Assembly (NCBI RefSeq): GCF_003585765.1
Contig: NZ_CP021235.1
Location: 2,790,001-2,854,000, forward strand
DNA: 64,000 nucleotides
Direction: 5' to 3'
From: Pontibacter actiniarum
GTDB taxonomy: Bacteria; Bacteroidota; Bacteroidia; Cytophagales; Hymenobacteraceae
The notes under the pieces are model-generated. The model saw only the letters and a program-made list of their open reading frames with translations, had not been told where the DNA came from and did no database searches. This document shows positions 50,906-60,202 of the stretch, in pieces; position 1 is the first letter of the stretch, and every line of letters starts with the position of its first letter. A program made the translations under genes and the position numbers.

Positions 50906-51511
50906 ATGTTGAAGAATATTATCTATGCGGTGCTGCTGGGAGTGAGTATGGCGGCTTGTCTTTCGCAACAGGATAAAGAGCCCGCCACCTCCAGCGCCCC
51001 CGCGGAAGAAACCAGTTTAGACACGCCCGCAGCCCCGGCGGCACCTGCTACTTTTGTGATAGCGCGGGGCCATGTGGGCAGCGTGCGCCTGGGCACCCCG
51101 GTAGAGCAGCTGCGCGAGCACCCCGCGGCGGGCCTCACCCTGACCGACACCACCCTGATGCAGGAAGGGATGCAGAGTACGGCCTATGTGCTCCGGCCAG
51201 AAGGCGAGCCCAAGGGCCTGCTGGTAGAGCAACGCTGTGATACCGCGTGCCACGTATGGCGCATTAGGGTGCTCGGCTCCGACTTCAAAACTGCAAAGGG
51301 CATAGGCGTAGGCTCTAAGTTCAGTGAGCTGCAGCAGGCCTATAACATCCGGAGCGTCACTTTTGAGGAGGGCAACCTGGTAGCCCTGGCCCCGGAAACC
51401 GGCATGAGCTTCGTGCTGGACAAGAGCCAGCTCCCCTCCGGAAAACTGCCAGACTTTACAGCCGCTACCCTACCTGCCAACACCGTTGTGAAAGAAATCT
51501 TAGTATATTAG
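50906..51511 (+). CDS. Lipoprotein of unknown function
   Basis: The 201-residue protein has a lipoprotein signal with MAACLS (Cys18), an Ala/Pro/Thr-rich linker (about residues 25-48) and a domain starting VGSVRLGTPVEQL that resembles short SmpA/OmlA-like or DUF-type folds (LGSDFKTAKGIGVGSKFSEL repeats the pattern). A lone pair of cysteines (CDTAC) might form a disulfide. The function is unknown. It is followed by the DoxX gene after 40 nt. Confidence 0.65.
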   Translation: MLKNIIYAVLLGVSMAACLSQQDKEPATSSAPAEETSLDTPAAPAAPATFVIARGHVGSVRLGTPVEQLREHPAAGLTLTDTTLMQEGMQSTAYVLRPEGEPKGLLVEQRCDTACHVWRIRVLGSDFKTAKGIGVGSKFSELQQAYNIRSVTFEEGNLVALAPETGMSFVLDKSQLPSGKLPDFTAATLPANTVVKEILVY

Positions 51512-51551
51512 CCTATTGCTATACTAGCAGCTTCTTCGTATACTTGTCTCT

Positions 51552-52004
51552 ATGGCTATACTTCGCTCAGGTTACAAACTCAGGAACTTCGGATTGTTGT
51601 TGCTCCGTGTGGGCATCGGTATCATGTTTATACTGCACGGCTGGCCAAAACTTGCAGGCGGCCCCGCGCGATGGGAGGCAATAGGCAACAGCATGGGGGT
51701 TTTCGGGATTGGGTTTGCACCGGTGTTCTGGGGCTTTATGGCTGGCTTTGCCGAGGCGGTAGGCGGCTTCCTGATCCTGCTTGGCTTCTTTTTCCGCCCG
51801 GCCTGCATCCTGCTGCTGCTCACCATGCTGGTAGCCACCACAAAGCACATGGTCGCCGGCGACGGCTTCGGCGGGTATTCACATGCCCTGGAGGCGGCTA
51901 TCCTGTTCCTCTCGCTGCTCTTCATCGGCCCCGGCAAGTACAGCCTCGACAGCAAAGTGTTCCCGAAAGACAAGGGCAGAAGAACCCGTAAGTACTTTGC
52001 GTAG
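51552..52004 (+). CDS. DoxX-family membrane protein
   Basis: The 150-residue protein has four hydrophobic helices, the family start LLLRVGIGIMFILHGWPKL, a central FWGFMAGFAEAVGGFLILLG and a late HALEAAILFLSLLF. DoxX-like proteins are inner-membrane proteins of the terminal-quinol-oxidase or thiol-redox type, mostly uncharacterised. The start is the ATG at 51552 with a copy of TATACTT just behind it. Confidence 0.88.
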   Translation: MAILRSGYKLRNFGLLLLRVGIGIMFILHGWPKLAGGPARWEAIGNSMGVFGIGFAPVFWGFMAGFAEAVGGFLILLGFFFRPACILLLLTMLVATTKHMVAGDGFGGYSHALEAAILFLSLLFIGPGKYSLDSKVFPKDKGRRTRKYFA

Positions 52005-52471
52005 CGTTGTACCGAAGCGCCTTCTAACATCACGCTGCAGCCCCGCTCATAGGCTTAGTAGCCGCCGGTGCTTACCTACTCCAAAGGCAATTCTGCTAGT
52101 GGCCTGGCCGGGTTAAGCTGATTCCTGACGCCACTTGTATGGTGGCCCTGGACCGTCAAAGTATAACGACAACAAGTACAGGAAACATACCTGACAGCGC
52201 TTCTGGGCTGTTTTGCTCTGGCTATGCTTACCCTCCGGAACTGTGGCCCGAGCCCCTTCTGCAACAAACGGTAACAAGGTGCTAACCTGAGGCGGCTGGT
52301 TGTACCTCGCTGGGCTACTTTCAGCCTTCACCAGTTCTGCCTTACTCCTGCCCGGCCTGCTCCGCCCACGCGGCTCTTTTGGACAGGCCTATCCCCCTCT
52401 TCTGCCAACAAACTACTATTTCCCCTCAGAAATTCTTATCATTGCTGTTCACTATCACCTGAAACAAAACC
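52005..52471. other. 467-nt intergenic region, nothing recognised
   Basis: I see no supported gene, terminator or promoter box here. One AAGTATA (52159) is present. The short open frames in it look like chance. Confidence 0.4.
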
Positions 52472-54229
52472 ATGTTAAGCACCTTACTACTTGCCGCGAT
52501 GCTATCGGTGGGTGGCCCTGCTCAGGGTAAGCCCAACCTGAAAACCCCTTACGAGCAAGGCAACGGCAACCAGACGGCCACCTATGATGAGGCGATCCAG
52601 TGGTACCAGAAACTGGACGAGGCCTACGACGAAGTGAAGATGATGCCCTACGGCTCAACCGACGTGGGCCGCCCCCTGCACCTGGTGGTGGTATCAACAG
52701 ACAAAGACTTTGACCCGGCCTCTATCCACCGGAAAAACAAGCGCGTCCTGCTTATCCAAAACGGCATTCACCCGGGCGAGCCGGAGGGCATAGACGCCAC
52801 CATGATGCTCGTGCGCGACTACCTGCAGGACAAAAAGCGGCGCAAGCAGCTCGACAACGTGGTGCTGGCCATCATCCCGGTCTATAACATCGGCGGCGCC
52901 CTTAACCGCAACAGCCATACCCGCACCAACCAGAACGGGCCCGAGAGCTACGGCTTCCGCGGCAATGCCCGCAACCTGGACCTGAACCGCGACTTCATTA
53001 AAACCGACTCGCGCAACGCCCAGACCTTTCACCAGATCTTCCGGGAGTGGGACCCGGACGTGTTCATGGACAACCACACCTCCAACGGGGCCGATTACCA
53101 GCACGTGATGACGCTCATTGCCACGCAGCACAACAAGCTCAACCCGACCCTGGCAGAGTACCTGAGCGGCAAAATGGTGCCGGCGCTGTACGCGGGCATG
53201 AAGCAGGACAAGTTTCCGATGGTGCCCTACATGAACCACGCCGGCGACACACCGGACGAGGGCATTATTGGCTTCATGGAGTCGCCGCGCTATGCCACAG
53301 GCTACACGGCCCTCTACAACACCATCGGCTTTGTGCCCGAGACCCACATGCTGAAGCCGTTTAACCAGCGCGTGCAGGCCACTTACAAGCTGATGGAGCA
53401 CATGATCGGGACGGTGCACCGCGATGCCGACGAAATAGGCAAACTCCGCCAGCAGGCAAAGCAGGAAACGCTCACGCAGGAGAAATTCCCGCTCGACTGG
53501 AAACTGGACACGACCAAGGTTACGAAGATTCCGTTCCTGGGCTACGAGGCCAAGTACAAACCGAGCGAGGTAAGCGGGCTGGAGCGCCTGTACTACGACC
53601 GCAAGTCCCCGTACAAATCCATGCTGAACTACTACGACGAGTTTACCCCTACCGTAACCGTGGCAAAGCCGGTGGCCTACATTATTCCGCAGGCCTGGCG
53701 TGAGGTGATTGAGCGCCTGAAGACCAACAAGGTGCAGCTACAGCAGCTGCAGCGCGACACCACCATCACCCTGGACACCTACTACATTGCCGACTATAAA
53801 ACCCTTGAGCGCCCGTACGAGGGCCACTACCTGCACCACGGTGTGCAGGTAGACACCAGGCGCATGCCGCGCCAGTTCTTCAAGGGCGACTACGTTGTGT
53901 ACCTGAACCAGCCGGCTAACCGCTTTCTGGTGGAAACGCTGGAGCCGCAGGGCGTGGACTCCTACTTTAACTGGAACTTCTTCGACAGTATTCTGATGCA
54001 GAAGGAGTACTTCTCCAGCTATGTTTTCGAGGACCTGGCTGCCGAGTACCTCCGGCAGGACCCGGAACTGCGCAAGCGGCTGGAGGCGCGCAAAAAACAG
54101 GACCCTGAGTTCGCCAAGAGTGCCCGTGCCCAGCTGGACTTCGTGTACCGCAACACGCCGCACTACGAGTACACCCACACCATGTACCCGGTGGGCAGGC
54201 TGATGCAGGATGTAAAGCTGCCGCTGTAA
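52472..54229 (+). CDS. Exported M14-family zinc carboxypeptidase
   Basis: The 585-residue protein has a short signal peptide (MLSTLLLAAMLSVGGPAQG), the zinc pair His100 and Glu103 in IHPGEPEG and the third ligand His202 in MDNHTSNG, plus the arginine motif NARNLDLNRDF that binds the substrate carboxylate. The first ~330 residues are the peptidase domain; the remaining ~250 have no family I recognise and may be a beta-rich accessory domain. It should remove C-terminal residues from peptides outside the cytosol. A perfect 24-bp palindromic terminator follows. Confidence 0.88.
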   Translation: MLSTLLLAAMLSVGGPAQGKPNLKTPYEQGNGNQTATYDEAIQWYQKLDEAYDEVKMMPYGSTDVGRPLHLVVVSTDKDFDPASIHRKNKRVLLIQNGIHPGEPEGIDATMMLVRDYLQDKKRRKQLDNVVLAIIPVYNIGGALNRNSHTRTNQNGPESYGFRGNARNLDLNRDFIKTDSRNAQTFHQIFREWDPDVFMDNHTSNGADYQHVMTLIATQHNKLNPTLAEYLSGKMVPALYAGMKQDKFPMVPYMNHAGDTPDEGIIGFMESPRYATGYTALYNTIGFVPETHMLKPFNQRVQATYKLMEHMIGTVHRDADEIGKLRQQAKQETLTQEKFPLDWKLDTTKVTKIPFLGYEAKYKPSEVSGLERLYYDRKSPYKSMLNYYDEFTPTVTVAKPVAYIIPQAWREVIERLKTNKVQLQQLQRDTTITLDTYYIADYKTLERPYEGHYLHHGVQVDTRRMPRQFFKGDYVVYLNQPANRFLVETLEPQGVDSYFNWNFFDSILMQKEYFSSYVFEDLAAEYLRQDPELRKRLEARKKQDPEFAKSARAQLDFVYRNTPHYEYTHTMYPVGRLMQDVKLPL

Positions 54230-54242
54230 CGCATAAAGTACA

Positions 54243-54268
54243 AAAGCCACCCCGCGGGGTGGCTTTTT
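54243..54268. terminator. Palindromic terminator after the M14 peptidase
   Basis: AAAGCCACCCCG (54243-54254) and its exact complement (54255-54266) continue into a T-tract. It works in both directions between convergent genes. Confidence 0.88.
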
Positions 54269-54295
54269 CGTTTCGGTGCAAGTCTAAACTGCCCC

Positions 54296-54772
54296 TTAGC
54301 GCCTCAGGTAAGCAGAGTACATCCAAACCAGCTTCTCCTGCTCCCGGATGTAGTCGCTCATCAGCGCATTGGTGCCTTCGTCGTCGGCGTCGGCGGACAG
54401 AGCCAGCAGCTCACGCTCCGACTCAATCAGCACTTTAAAGCCGTTCAGGACCTCCTGCACCGCCTGGTTGCCATCCGAAACGTTGTCTACCTCCTTGATG
54501 GAGGATTTCTCCAGGTAGGTAGAAAAAGAATGGTAAGGCGTGTGGCCCAGCGTCAGGATACGCTCTGCGATCTCATCAATCTTCAGGATCGCATCGTCGT
54601 AGAGCTCCTCAAACTTAGCGTGCAGCTCAAAGAACTTATTCCCCGAGATGTTCCAGTGGAAGCCTCTTGCATTAATATAAAACAGCTGATAGTTAGCCAG
54701 CAACGTGTTCAGTTTGTCTGCCAGCTGCTGTGCCTTACCGGCGTCTATGCCAATCATGTTTTTGGTTGCCAT
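54296..54772 (-). CDS. dps: Dps-family ferritin-like DNA-protection protein
   Basis: The 158-residue protein is a Dps four-helix bundle. Ferroxidase residues His39 and His51, Asp66 and Glu70 keep the spacing of known Dps (12 then 15 and 19 residues), in ARGFHWNISG and ILKIDEIAER. It forms dodecamers that oxidise iron with peroxide and may coat DNA under stress. The N-terminus is short, so DNA binding is less certain. It is a single-gene unit; the gap upstream (54773-54930) shows only a one-mismatch -7 box at 54799-54806 on the minus strand. Confidence 0.93.
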   Translation of the reverse strand: MATKNMIGIDAGKAQQLADKLNTLLANYQLFYINARGFHWNISGNKFFELHAKFEELYDDAILKIDEIAERILTLGHTPYHSFSTYLEKSSIKEVDNVSDGNQAVQEVLNGFKVLIESERELLALSADADDEGTNALMSDYIREQEKLVWMYSAYLRR

Positions 54773-54930
54773 TGTTGATGTGGTCTTTATAGGTGAAACA
54801 AAGTTCTCTCGTGAAAGTAGCCTGTTGCGGCCACACGGCCAATGACATTCGTCATGCCTGGCCGCCTTATTACCTACGTCTGTGGCAGCGGTTGTGTGCA
54901 GGGGCGGCTCCCGTAAAAAGTATAGCCGCT

Positions 54931-56238
54931 TTATTCCTGTAGCATAGAGGCCGTGTTGGGGGTAGACAGCAGTTGGCCGAACACCTCCCAGCGCTTTTCC
55001 GGCTTGTCGGCCGTGCCGCCGTTTGCCTCCACATACTGCCGCACCAGTTCCTGCCCCAGGTTGTAGTTAATCACGTAGCTTCTGTAACGGTCTATAAAGC
55101 GGGTGCGTTGCAAAGCCTTGCCTTTCTCATAAAAGTTATACTTCACGAGCCATTCTGCCGCTTCCTCCCGGCTGATCTCGCCGTTCAGGTAGCGCCGGGC
55201 GGCCTCATTGCCGGCAAAGTCAAGCTTGCTTATTTTACCCAGGATGCCGTAGTAGCGCGCCGCTTCCGACGCATCCAGGCCAGCCAGCGGGAACAGTACC
55301 TGCTGCTCAAAGGCCAGGCGTTCCTCAGCCGGGAAAGCCACCTTTACGCCATAGTTGGCGCTGCCTTCCGCAATCAGCGACTGAGGGCTGAACAGCGGGT
55401 AAATGGCGTATTCCTTCCAGCCTCTCTCGTTTACCAGGTGCTGCTCCAGCAGCACGTTAAACACGTGGTGCCCCGGATACCCTTCGTGGCCGGCCAGGTC
55501 TATGGCGCGCTCAATGTAGATCGGGAAATCAGTGTTGATCTGGATAAGGCTGTAGCCGTTGCCCTGGAAATAGTTGTAGCCAGACCACGGTTTATCGGTT
55601 ACGAACTCCACCTTGAAGTTCTCGTTCTGGGGCAGGTCGTAGTGGGCTTTGGTTCTGTTTCTGGCCTCGGTGATGGCGGCCTGGAAAACAGTGTCCAGCT
55701 TCTCTTTCGGGATTTCGAATTTTGCCTGGTAGGCTGCCCAGCGCTCCGGCACGCTGCCTTTGCCCGGCAGCTCGGTATCTATGGCCGCTAAAAGCGAATC
55801 GAAGTACGCCTGCTCGTAATGCGGTGGCGTGGCATCGTACAGCAGCCTGGCCTCCTCATCAAACGGGAACTCCTTGCCCTGCATCATCTCCACCTTGGTG
55901 ATGGCGGCCAGCACCTGCTTCTGGAACATCGCCAACCTTCTTTTTTCAAGCGCCGTCAGGGTATCCGTTTGCTGGGCCTGCAGGTTGCCCTGTATCAGGC
56001 GCAGCTCGGCCAGGAACTCCCTGCCCGGAAGCGAATCGGCCGGCTCACCCGTTGGCTTCCATTCCTCCGGGCCGTAGTAAGCGTCCACGATATCGCTGTC
56101 GTACTGGCCCAGCTTCAACAAGGTTTTTACGTAACGCTCCGCCAGTTCATCCATCGGCAGGGCCGCCTGCTCCGTTTCTTTGGTGGAGGTACAGGCCCAG
56201 AAACAAACCGCCAGCAGCAGTAGTAGTGCTTTTTTCAT
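54931..56238 (-). CDS. DUF885-family metallopeptidase-like lipoprotein
   Basis: I use the ATG at 56238; the TTG 12 nt upstream is less likely. The ~435-residue product has a lipoprotein-like signal (MKKALLLLLAVCFWACTST) and the DUF885 motif HEGYPGHH (His251-Glu252 and His257-His258), the pattern proposed for a zinc metallopeptidase. GSANYGV and a C-terminal helical domain complete the family layout. It is probably anchored in the envelope and may hydrolyse peptides, but the enzymology of the family is poorly known. Confidence 0.82.
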   Translation of the reverse strand: MKKALLLLLAVCFWACTSTKETEQAALPMDELAERYVKTLLKLGQYDSDIVDAYYGPEEWKPTGEPADSLPGREFLAELRLIQGNLQAQQTDTLTALEKRRLAMFQKQVLAAITKVEMMQGKEFPFDEEARLLYDATPPHYEQAYFDSLLAAIDTELPGKGSVPERWAAYQAKFEIPKEKLDTVFQAAITEARNRTKAHYDLPQNENFKVEFVTDKPWSGYNYFQGNGYSLIQINTDFPIYIERAIDLAGHEGYPGHHVFNVLLEQHLVNERGWKEYAIYPLFSPQSLIAEGSANYGVKVAFPAEERLAFEQQVLFPLAGLDASEAARYYGILGKISKLDFAGNEAARRYLNGEISREEAAEWLVKYNFYEKGKALQRTRFIDRYRSYVINYNLGQELVRQYVEANGGTADKPEKRWEVFGQLLSTPNTASMLQE

Positions 56239-56502
56239 AGTAGGTAACAAAGTATAAGTATGGTTCCACCACTCAAGTTAAGCTTCCTTTAACAGGAAGA
56301 AAAGAAATAAAGGCAGTAGTGGGAAAATGGCACCGCGGCAAGAGTAAAAAGGAGGTCTAGCTATTCGGTACCAGTTGCTTAGCCAAAGCGCAATCGTGCG
56401 CTAAGACCAGCACCAGCCGACCAGTGGCGTACATACAGGCTCCTGCAAACCTATCTCCTGTACAGGCCAAACGTATTAGGAACTCATCCGGTATAAACCT
56501 CT

Positions 56503-57021
56503 ATGGCACAAAGTATAAATACCACCCCGCACCTCCTCCAGCCGCACGGCAAAATCCCGAACAACCAGCGCCTCCCCGTGCTGGTGTATCAGCAGGTGTT
56601 CCCAGGCCACCACAACCTGGCAGACCGATTTAAGGAAGCCTTCGCACAGCATAACTGGCGCGGCAGCTGGGTAAACGGCGTGTTCGGCTACCACCACTAC
56701 CACAGCAGGTCGCACGAGGTGCTGGGCGTGGCTTCCGGCGCCGCCACGCTCCTGTTAGGCGGCCCCGGCGCTGATGAGGTGCAGGTGCAGGCCGGCGACA
56801 TGCTCGTGTTACCCGCAGGAACAGGCCACTGCCTGAAGTCGGCCTCCGATGACTTTAAAGTAGTGGGCGCTTACCCCGCCGGGCAGGAGCACTATGACGT
56901 GTGCACCGAGAAGGACGACCCGGAGGAAAAAAAGAAGAACATTGCGCAGGTACCGCTTCCCGAAACGGACCCCGTGGCCGGCAAGCAAGGGCCCCTGCTG
57001 CAGCACTGGCGCCACTCCTGA
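56503..57021 (+). CDS. Cupin-domain protein (YjlB-like)
   Basis: The 172-residue protein is a one-domain cupin. Motif 1 is GYHHYHSRSHEVLGVASG, with several candidate metal-binding His and a Glu; motif 2 is GDMLVLPAGTGHCLK with the last His. It resembles YjlB of Bacillus. The function is unknown; it may bind a metal and a small acid. The upstream 250 nt hold no exact promoter box; two AAGTATA copies (56250, 56511) flank it. A terminator-like hairpin follows at 57124. Confidence 0.82.
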   Translation: MAQSINTTPHLLQPHGKIPNNQRLPVLVYQQVFPGHHNLADRFKEAFAQHNWRGSWVNGVFGYHHYHSRSHEVLGVASGAATLLLGGPGADEVQVQAGDMLVLPAGTGHCLKSASDDFKVVGAYPAGQEHYDVCTEKDDPEEKKKNIAQVPLPETDPVAGKQGPLLQHWRHS

Positions 57022-57123
57022 GGCCACCCCGCACCTGCCGCCCCACCACTTTACGGGTGCTAAACATATCCGGCACTGAGGCGTTACAATAGTAGAGCAA
57101 TTACCAAACTGCTCCACAGGGAA

Positions 57124-57167
57124 ACTTCCTGCCCACGCTCCACGGGTGTGTGCAGGAAGTAATTTTT
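57124..57167 (+). terminator. Hairpin between cupin and NAD(P)-binding genes
   Basis: ACTTCCTGC (57124-57132) pairs with GCAGGAAGT (57152-57160), followed by AATTTTT. It ends the cupin transcript; the next ATG is 18 nt later. Confidence 0.7.
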
Positions 57168-57184
57168 AACGCTAAACTATTAAC

Positions 57185-57811
57185 ATGAAGATACTGATAG
57201 CCGGTGCACACGGCACTACCGGAAAACAAATTGTAGAGCTTCTTTCTGAGACCGATAAGCATGAGTCCTATGCCATGATTCGCAAGGAGGAGCAGGCAGC
57301 CGAAATGAAAAAGCTCGGGGCTGACCACGTTGTCGTCGCTAACCTCGAGGGGGATGTTTCGGAAACAACGAAAGGGATGGACGCCGTTATTTTTGCAGCG
57401 GGCTCCAAAGGCAAGAACGTAGAGGGCGTGGACCAGAAAGGCGCTGAGAAGCTGGTGGACGCAGCCAAGGCAGCAGGCGTGTCGCACTTCGTGATGCTCA
57501 GCGCCTACGGGGTAGACGACCCGCGCGGGGAGCTAAAGGAGTACCTGGAGGCAAAGGCAAAGGCGGACCAGCACCTGCTGGACAGCGGCTTACCCTACAC
57601 CATTGTGCGCCCCGGCCACTTAGGCAACGACGCCCCCACGGGTAAGGTAAAAACGGCAGACCACTTCAGCAGCGCCGGCGACTCCAAGATACCTCGTGCC
57701 GATGTAGCCCACGTGCTGGTGAAGTCGCTGGAGGTGGAGAACGCCAGGAACAAGACCTTTGAGCTCCTGACCGGGAACACGCCGATACAGGAGGCCCTGA
57801 AGCAAATCTAG
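57185..57811 (+). CDS. NAD(P)-binding atypical SDR (NmrA/YwnB-like)
   Basis: The 208-residue protein has MKILIAGAHGTTGKQIVELL, the GxxGxxG loop, VIFAAGSKGKNVEGVDQKG, and LSAYGVDDP and YTIVRPGHL, matching the atypical SDR_a5/NmrA-like family. Such proteins bind NAD(P) and may act as reductases or redox sensors; catalytic residues are not typical. The gene begins 18 nt after the hairpin of the cupin gene, so its promoter must overlap that element or read through it. Confidence 0.85.
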   Translation: MKILIAGAHGTTGKQIVELLSETDKHESYAMIRKEEQAAEMKKLGADHVVVANLEGDVSETTKGMDAVIFAAGSKGKNVEGVDQKGAEKLVDAAKAAGVSHFVMLSAYGVDDPRGELKEYLEAKAKADQHLLDSGLPYTIVRPGHLGNDAPTGKVKTADHFSSAGDSKIPRADVAHVLVKSLEVENARNKTFELLTGNTPIQEALKQI

Positions 57812-57828
57812 CAACAGCATAACATAAA

Positions 57829-57874
57829 AAAGCACACCCCCCGGCATGCGTACGTGTGCCGGGGGTTGTGCTTT
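57829..57874. terminator. Long bidirectional terminator
   Basis: AAAGCACACCCCCCGGCA (57829-57846) pairs with 57857-57874 with one internal mismatch and a 10-nt loop, between convergent genes. Confidence 0.85.
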
Positions 57875-57928
57875 CAGGCCTCTGTGTCTTCTTATCCGGA
57901 AGTACGGTACGTGAAGGTTTTTCTGTTA

Positions 57929-59416
57929 TTAGTACATGGCCGGCTGGCCTTTCTTTGGCAACGAAGCGCGGATAAACTCCCGGATATCCTCGTTCCCCAT
58001 TACCAGGTCCTCCTTGCGCAGGTACATCATATGGCCGCTGCGGTAGCCCTTCCAGCTCAGGCGGTCTTTCAGGCGGCCGCTCGGGTCCAGGTGCCACATG
58101 CTGTACTTGGCGTTAAAGTAATCGCAGGCGCCGTCGTAGTAGCCAGACTGCACCATCACGTGCAGGTAAGGGTTCTGGGCCATGGCCTGGCGCAGGTTCT
58201 CGCCGGTGTTATCGTTCTCGTTGTTCCAGGGGTGCACCGGGCCAAACATGTTGTACTTGATGTCGGTTTTATACTTCAGCTCATCGCGCAGGTAAAGGTT
58301 AATGGCCGGTGTAAAGGCGTGTAGCCAGGCCGTCAGCTCCGCGTTGAAGTCAGGCCGCACACCGGCGTCCTGGCGGTCTATGCCTTTGTAGCGGGAGTCG
58401 AGGCGGCCTACGGTAAAGCTCTCCCGGCGGAGCAGTTCCTTCCAGAAGAAGTTGAGCGGCACATCGAGGTTGTGCTGCTGGATGCTTTCTTCCGAAAGGC
58501 CGGAGTAGCGCGCCATTTTTGCGGCAATCGCCTCCTTCTGCGAGCCTTCCAGGAAACCGCCCTTCACAATAGCCGGGATCAGTTCGTTTACAGTAAAGGC
58601 CTCCACCTCCGGCAGCACATCGGTCAGGTCTTTTTGCTGCAGGTCCTGCGGCAGCTTTTGGTGGTACCAGGCGGTAGCGGCATAGTACGGCAGGCGCAGC
58701 GCAGCCTCCACGGGCCCTTCGCGCTCAATGCCCAGCTCTGTGGGCGACACCAGGATCACCCCGTTCAGGTACATCCACTGGGAGTTCTGCAGCTCCAGCG
58801 CCAGCCCCGATACGCGGGTGGTTCCGTAGCTCTCCCCGATCAGGTACTTGGGCGATGCCCAGCGGCCTTTGCGCGTCACAAAGGTGTTGAGCCACTCGGC
58901 CAGGTACTTCACGTCGGCGTTTACACCGAAGAACTTCTCCTTCATTTTATCTTTATCCACATCATCGGCCATTCGCGAATAGCCGGTGTTCACCGGGTTC
59001 ACGAACACAATGTCGGCTATGTCGAGGATAGACTCCGGGTTTTCGCGGATGCCGTAGGGCTGGATCGGATAGCCTTCGTCATCGATCTGCAGCAGTCGGG
59101 GGCCGGTGTAGGCGATGTGCATCCATACCGAGGCGGAGCCGGGGCCACCGTTAAAGGAGATCACGAGCGGCCGCGCCGCACGGTCTTTTACGTCTGAGCG
59201 CTCATAGTATGTGTAAAACAGGCCGGCAACGGCTTTACCGTCTTCGCCCCACACGGGCTGGGTGCCGGTGGTGGCAGTGTACGGCACCTTCTGCCCTTTT
59301 ATCGTTACCTGGTGTTTGGTCGTGACGGTGGAGTCAAGGTTGATGGTACGGCGCTGCGCTGCTGCCGGAAGCACAATAGCAGCCAGGAATAAGGCCAGTG
59401 CCAGAAGCTTTCTCAT
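57929..59416 (-). CDS. Exported S10-family serine carboxypeptidase
   Basis: The ATG at 59416 starts the signal peptide MRKLLALALFLAAIVLPAAA. The ~495-residue mature type has FNGGPGSASVW (oxyanion region), the nucleophile Ser196 in IGESYGTTR, the catalytic Asp in YYDGACDYF and His in YRSGHMMY. S10 enzymes remove C-terminal residues, normally at acidic pH; in Bacteroidota they are periplasmic or surface proteins. A perfect -7 box (TATTTTTG on the minus strand, 59441-59448) lies 25 nt upstream of the ATG. Confidence 0.92.
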   Translation of the reverse strand: MRKLLALALFLAAIVLPAAAQRRTINLDSTVTTKHQVTIKGQKVPYTATTGTQPVWGEDGKAVAGLFYTYYERSDVKDRAARPLVISFNGGPGSASVWMHIAYTGPRLLQIDDEGYPIQPYGIRENPESILDIADIVFVNPVNTGYSRMADDVDKDKMKEKFFGVNADVKYLAEWLNTFVTRKGRWASPKYLIGESYGTTRVSGLALELQNSQWMYLNGVILVSPTELGIEREGPVEAALRLPYYAATAWYHQKLPQDLQQKDLTDVLPEVEAFTVNELIPAIVKGGFLEGSQKEAIAAKMARYSGLSEESIQQHNLDVPLNFFWKELLRRESFTVGRLDSRYKGIDRQDAGVRPDFNAELTAWLHAFTPAINLYLRDELKYKTDIKYNMFGPVHPWNNENDNTGENLRQAMAQNPYLHVMVQSGYYDGACDYFNAKYSMWHLDPSGRLKDRLSWKGYRSGHMMYLRKEDLVMGNEDIREFIRASLPKKGQPAMY

Positions 59417-59440
59417 GTTCAATTGGATATACGTAGGATT

Positions 59441-59448
59441 CAAAAATA
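59441..59448 (-). promoter_or_regulatory. S10 peptidase -7 box TATTTTTG
   Basis: On the minus strand the sequence fits TAnnTTTG exactly. Transcription would begin near 59436, leaving a ~20-nt leader. No clear -33 element is seen. Confidence 0.5.
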
Positions 59449-59615
59449 CACTGCAGAACGCACGCGCTGCAGCCTTCATCCACAATATACAAAAAATAGG
59501 ATAGTTCTATTTACCATGTGGTCAGCTGAGGCGCTCCGGCTACCCTGCCGGATAGCAGGGGCGGCAGCATTAGCCTCTTGAAATAAGCAGCTCACTCAGT
59601 TAACCCACTGTACTC

Positions 59616-60200
59616 CTACTTCCTCCGGTACACATAGCAGCCAATCTTCTCCGGGTGGTCCTGCACCAGGTCAGAGGCCCTGGCATGGCGCAGCATCCAG
59701 AGCACCAGCAGATCGCCGGAGGCAGCCAGTGTAAAGAGCAGCCCGAACAGGAACAACAGCAGCTTGCCCGTTGCCATGCCTGCCAAAGCCGGCAACAGGC
59801 CCATCACCAGCCCCGGCATAAGGCCGCCAAGTATGTACGGGCGCAGCGGCAGCACCTCCCGGCAATGGCAGTACGGCGTCAGGTAGCTCCAATGCACGCC
59901 ATAGGTCACAGCCTTTACTCCGCGCTTGCAGAACACCGCCCAGGTAAGGCCGTGGAGCAGCTCGTGCACCACCGCGCCCAGGATGAAAACCAGCAGCATC
60001 AGGAGCGGGTAAAACAGCGTTGCCACACCATGCGCACGCACAAAGCCCTCCAGTAACTGCCAGCTGAACTGCTCCGGCCACAGCAAAAAGTAGGGCACCA
60101 TGTACAGCACCAGTATCGGGAGCACGAAAGCCAGCGCCTGCTTGTTAGCCGCCGCGGCCGTAACGGTCAGCTCTGTCTGCTCGTACTGTGCCTCATCCAT
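59616..60200 (-). CDS. DUF3267 integral-membrane putative zinc protease
   Basis: The 194-residue protein has four to five hydrophobic helices and HELLHG at residues 79-84 (His79, Glu80, His83) within the second one, the DUF3267 motif that resembles a metalloprotease zinc site inside the membrane. CHCREVLPLRPY follows. Function is unknown. It lies 2 nt downstream of the HAD gene and is probably co-transcribed with it. Confidence 0.85.
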   Translation of the reverse strand: MDEAQYEQTELTVTAAAANKQALAFVLPILVLYMVPYFLLWPEQFSWQLLEGFVRAHGVATLFYPLLMLLVFILGAVVHELLHGLTWAVFCKRGVKAVTYGVHWSYLTPYCHCREVLPLRPYILGGLMPGLVMGLLPALAGMATGKLLLFLFGLLFTLAASGDLLVLWMLRHARASDLVQDHPEKIGCYVYRRK

Positions 60201-60202
60201 AC

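Noticed and set aside
52300..52530. 76-codon open frame in the gap before the M14 peptidase
   Set aside because: It overlaps the start of the peptidase gene in another frame, has no ribosome-binding context and looks random.
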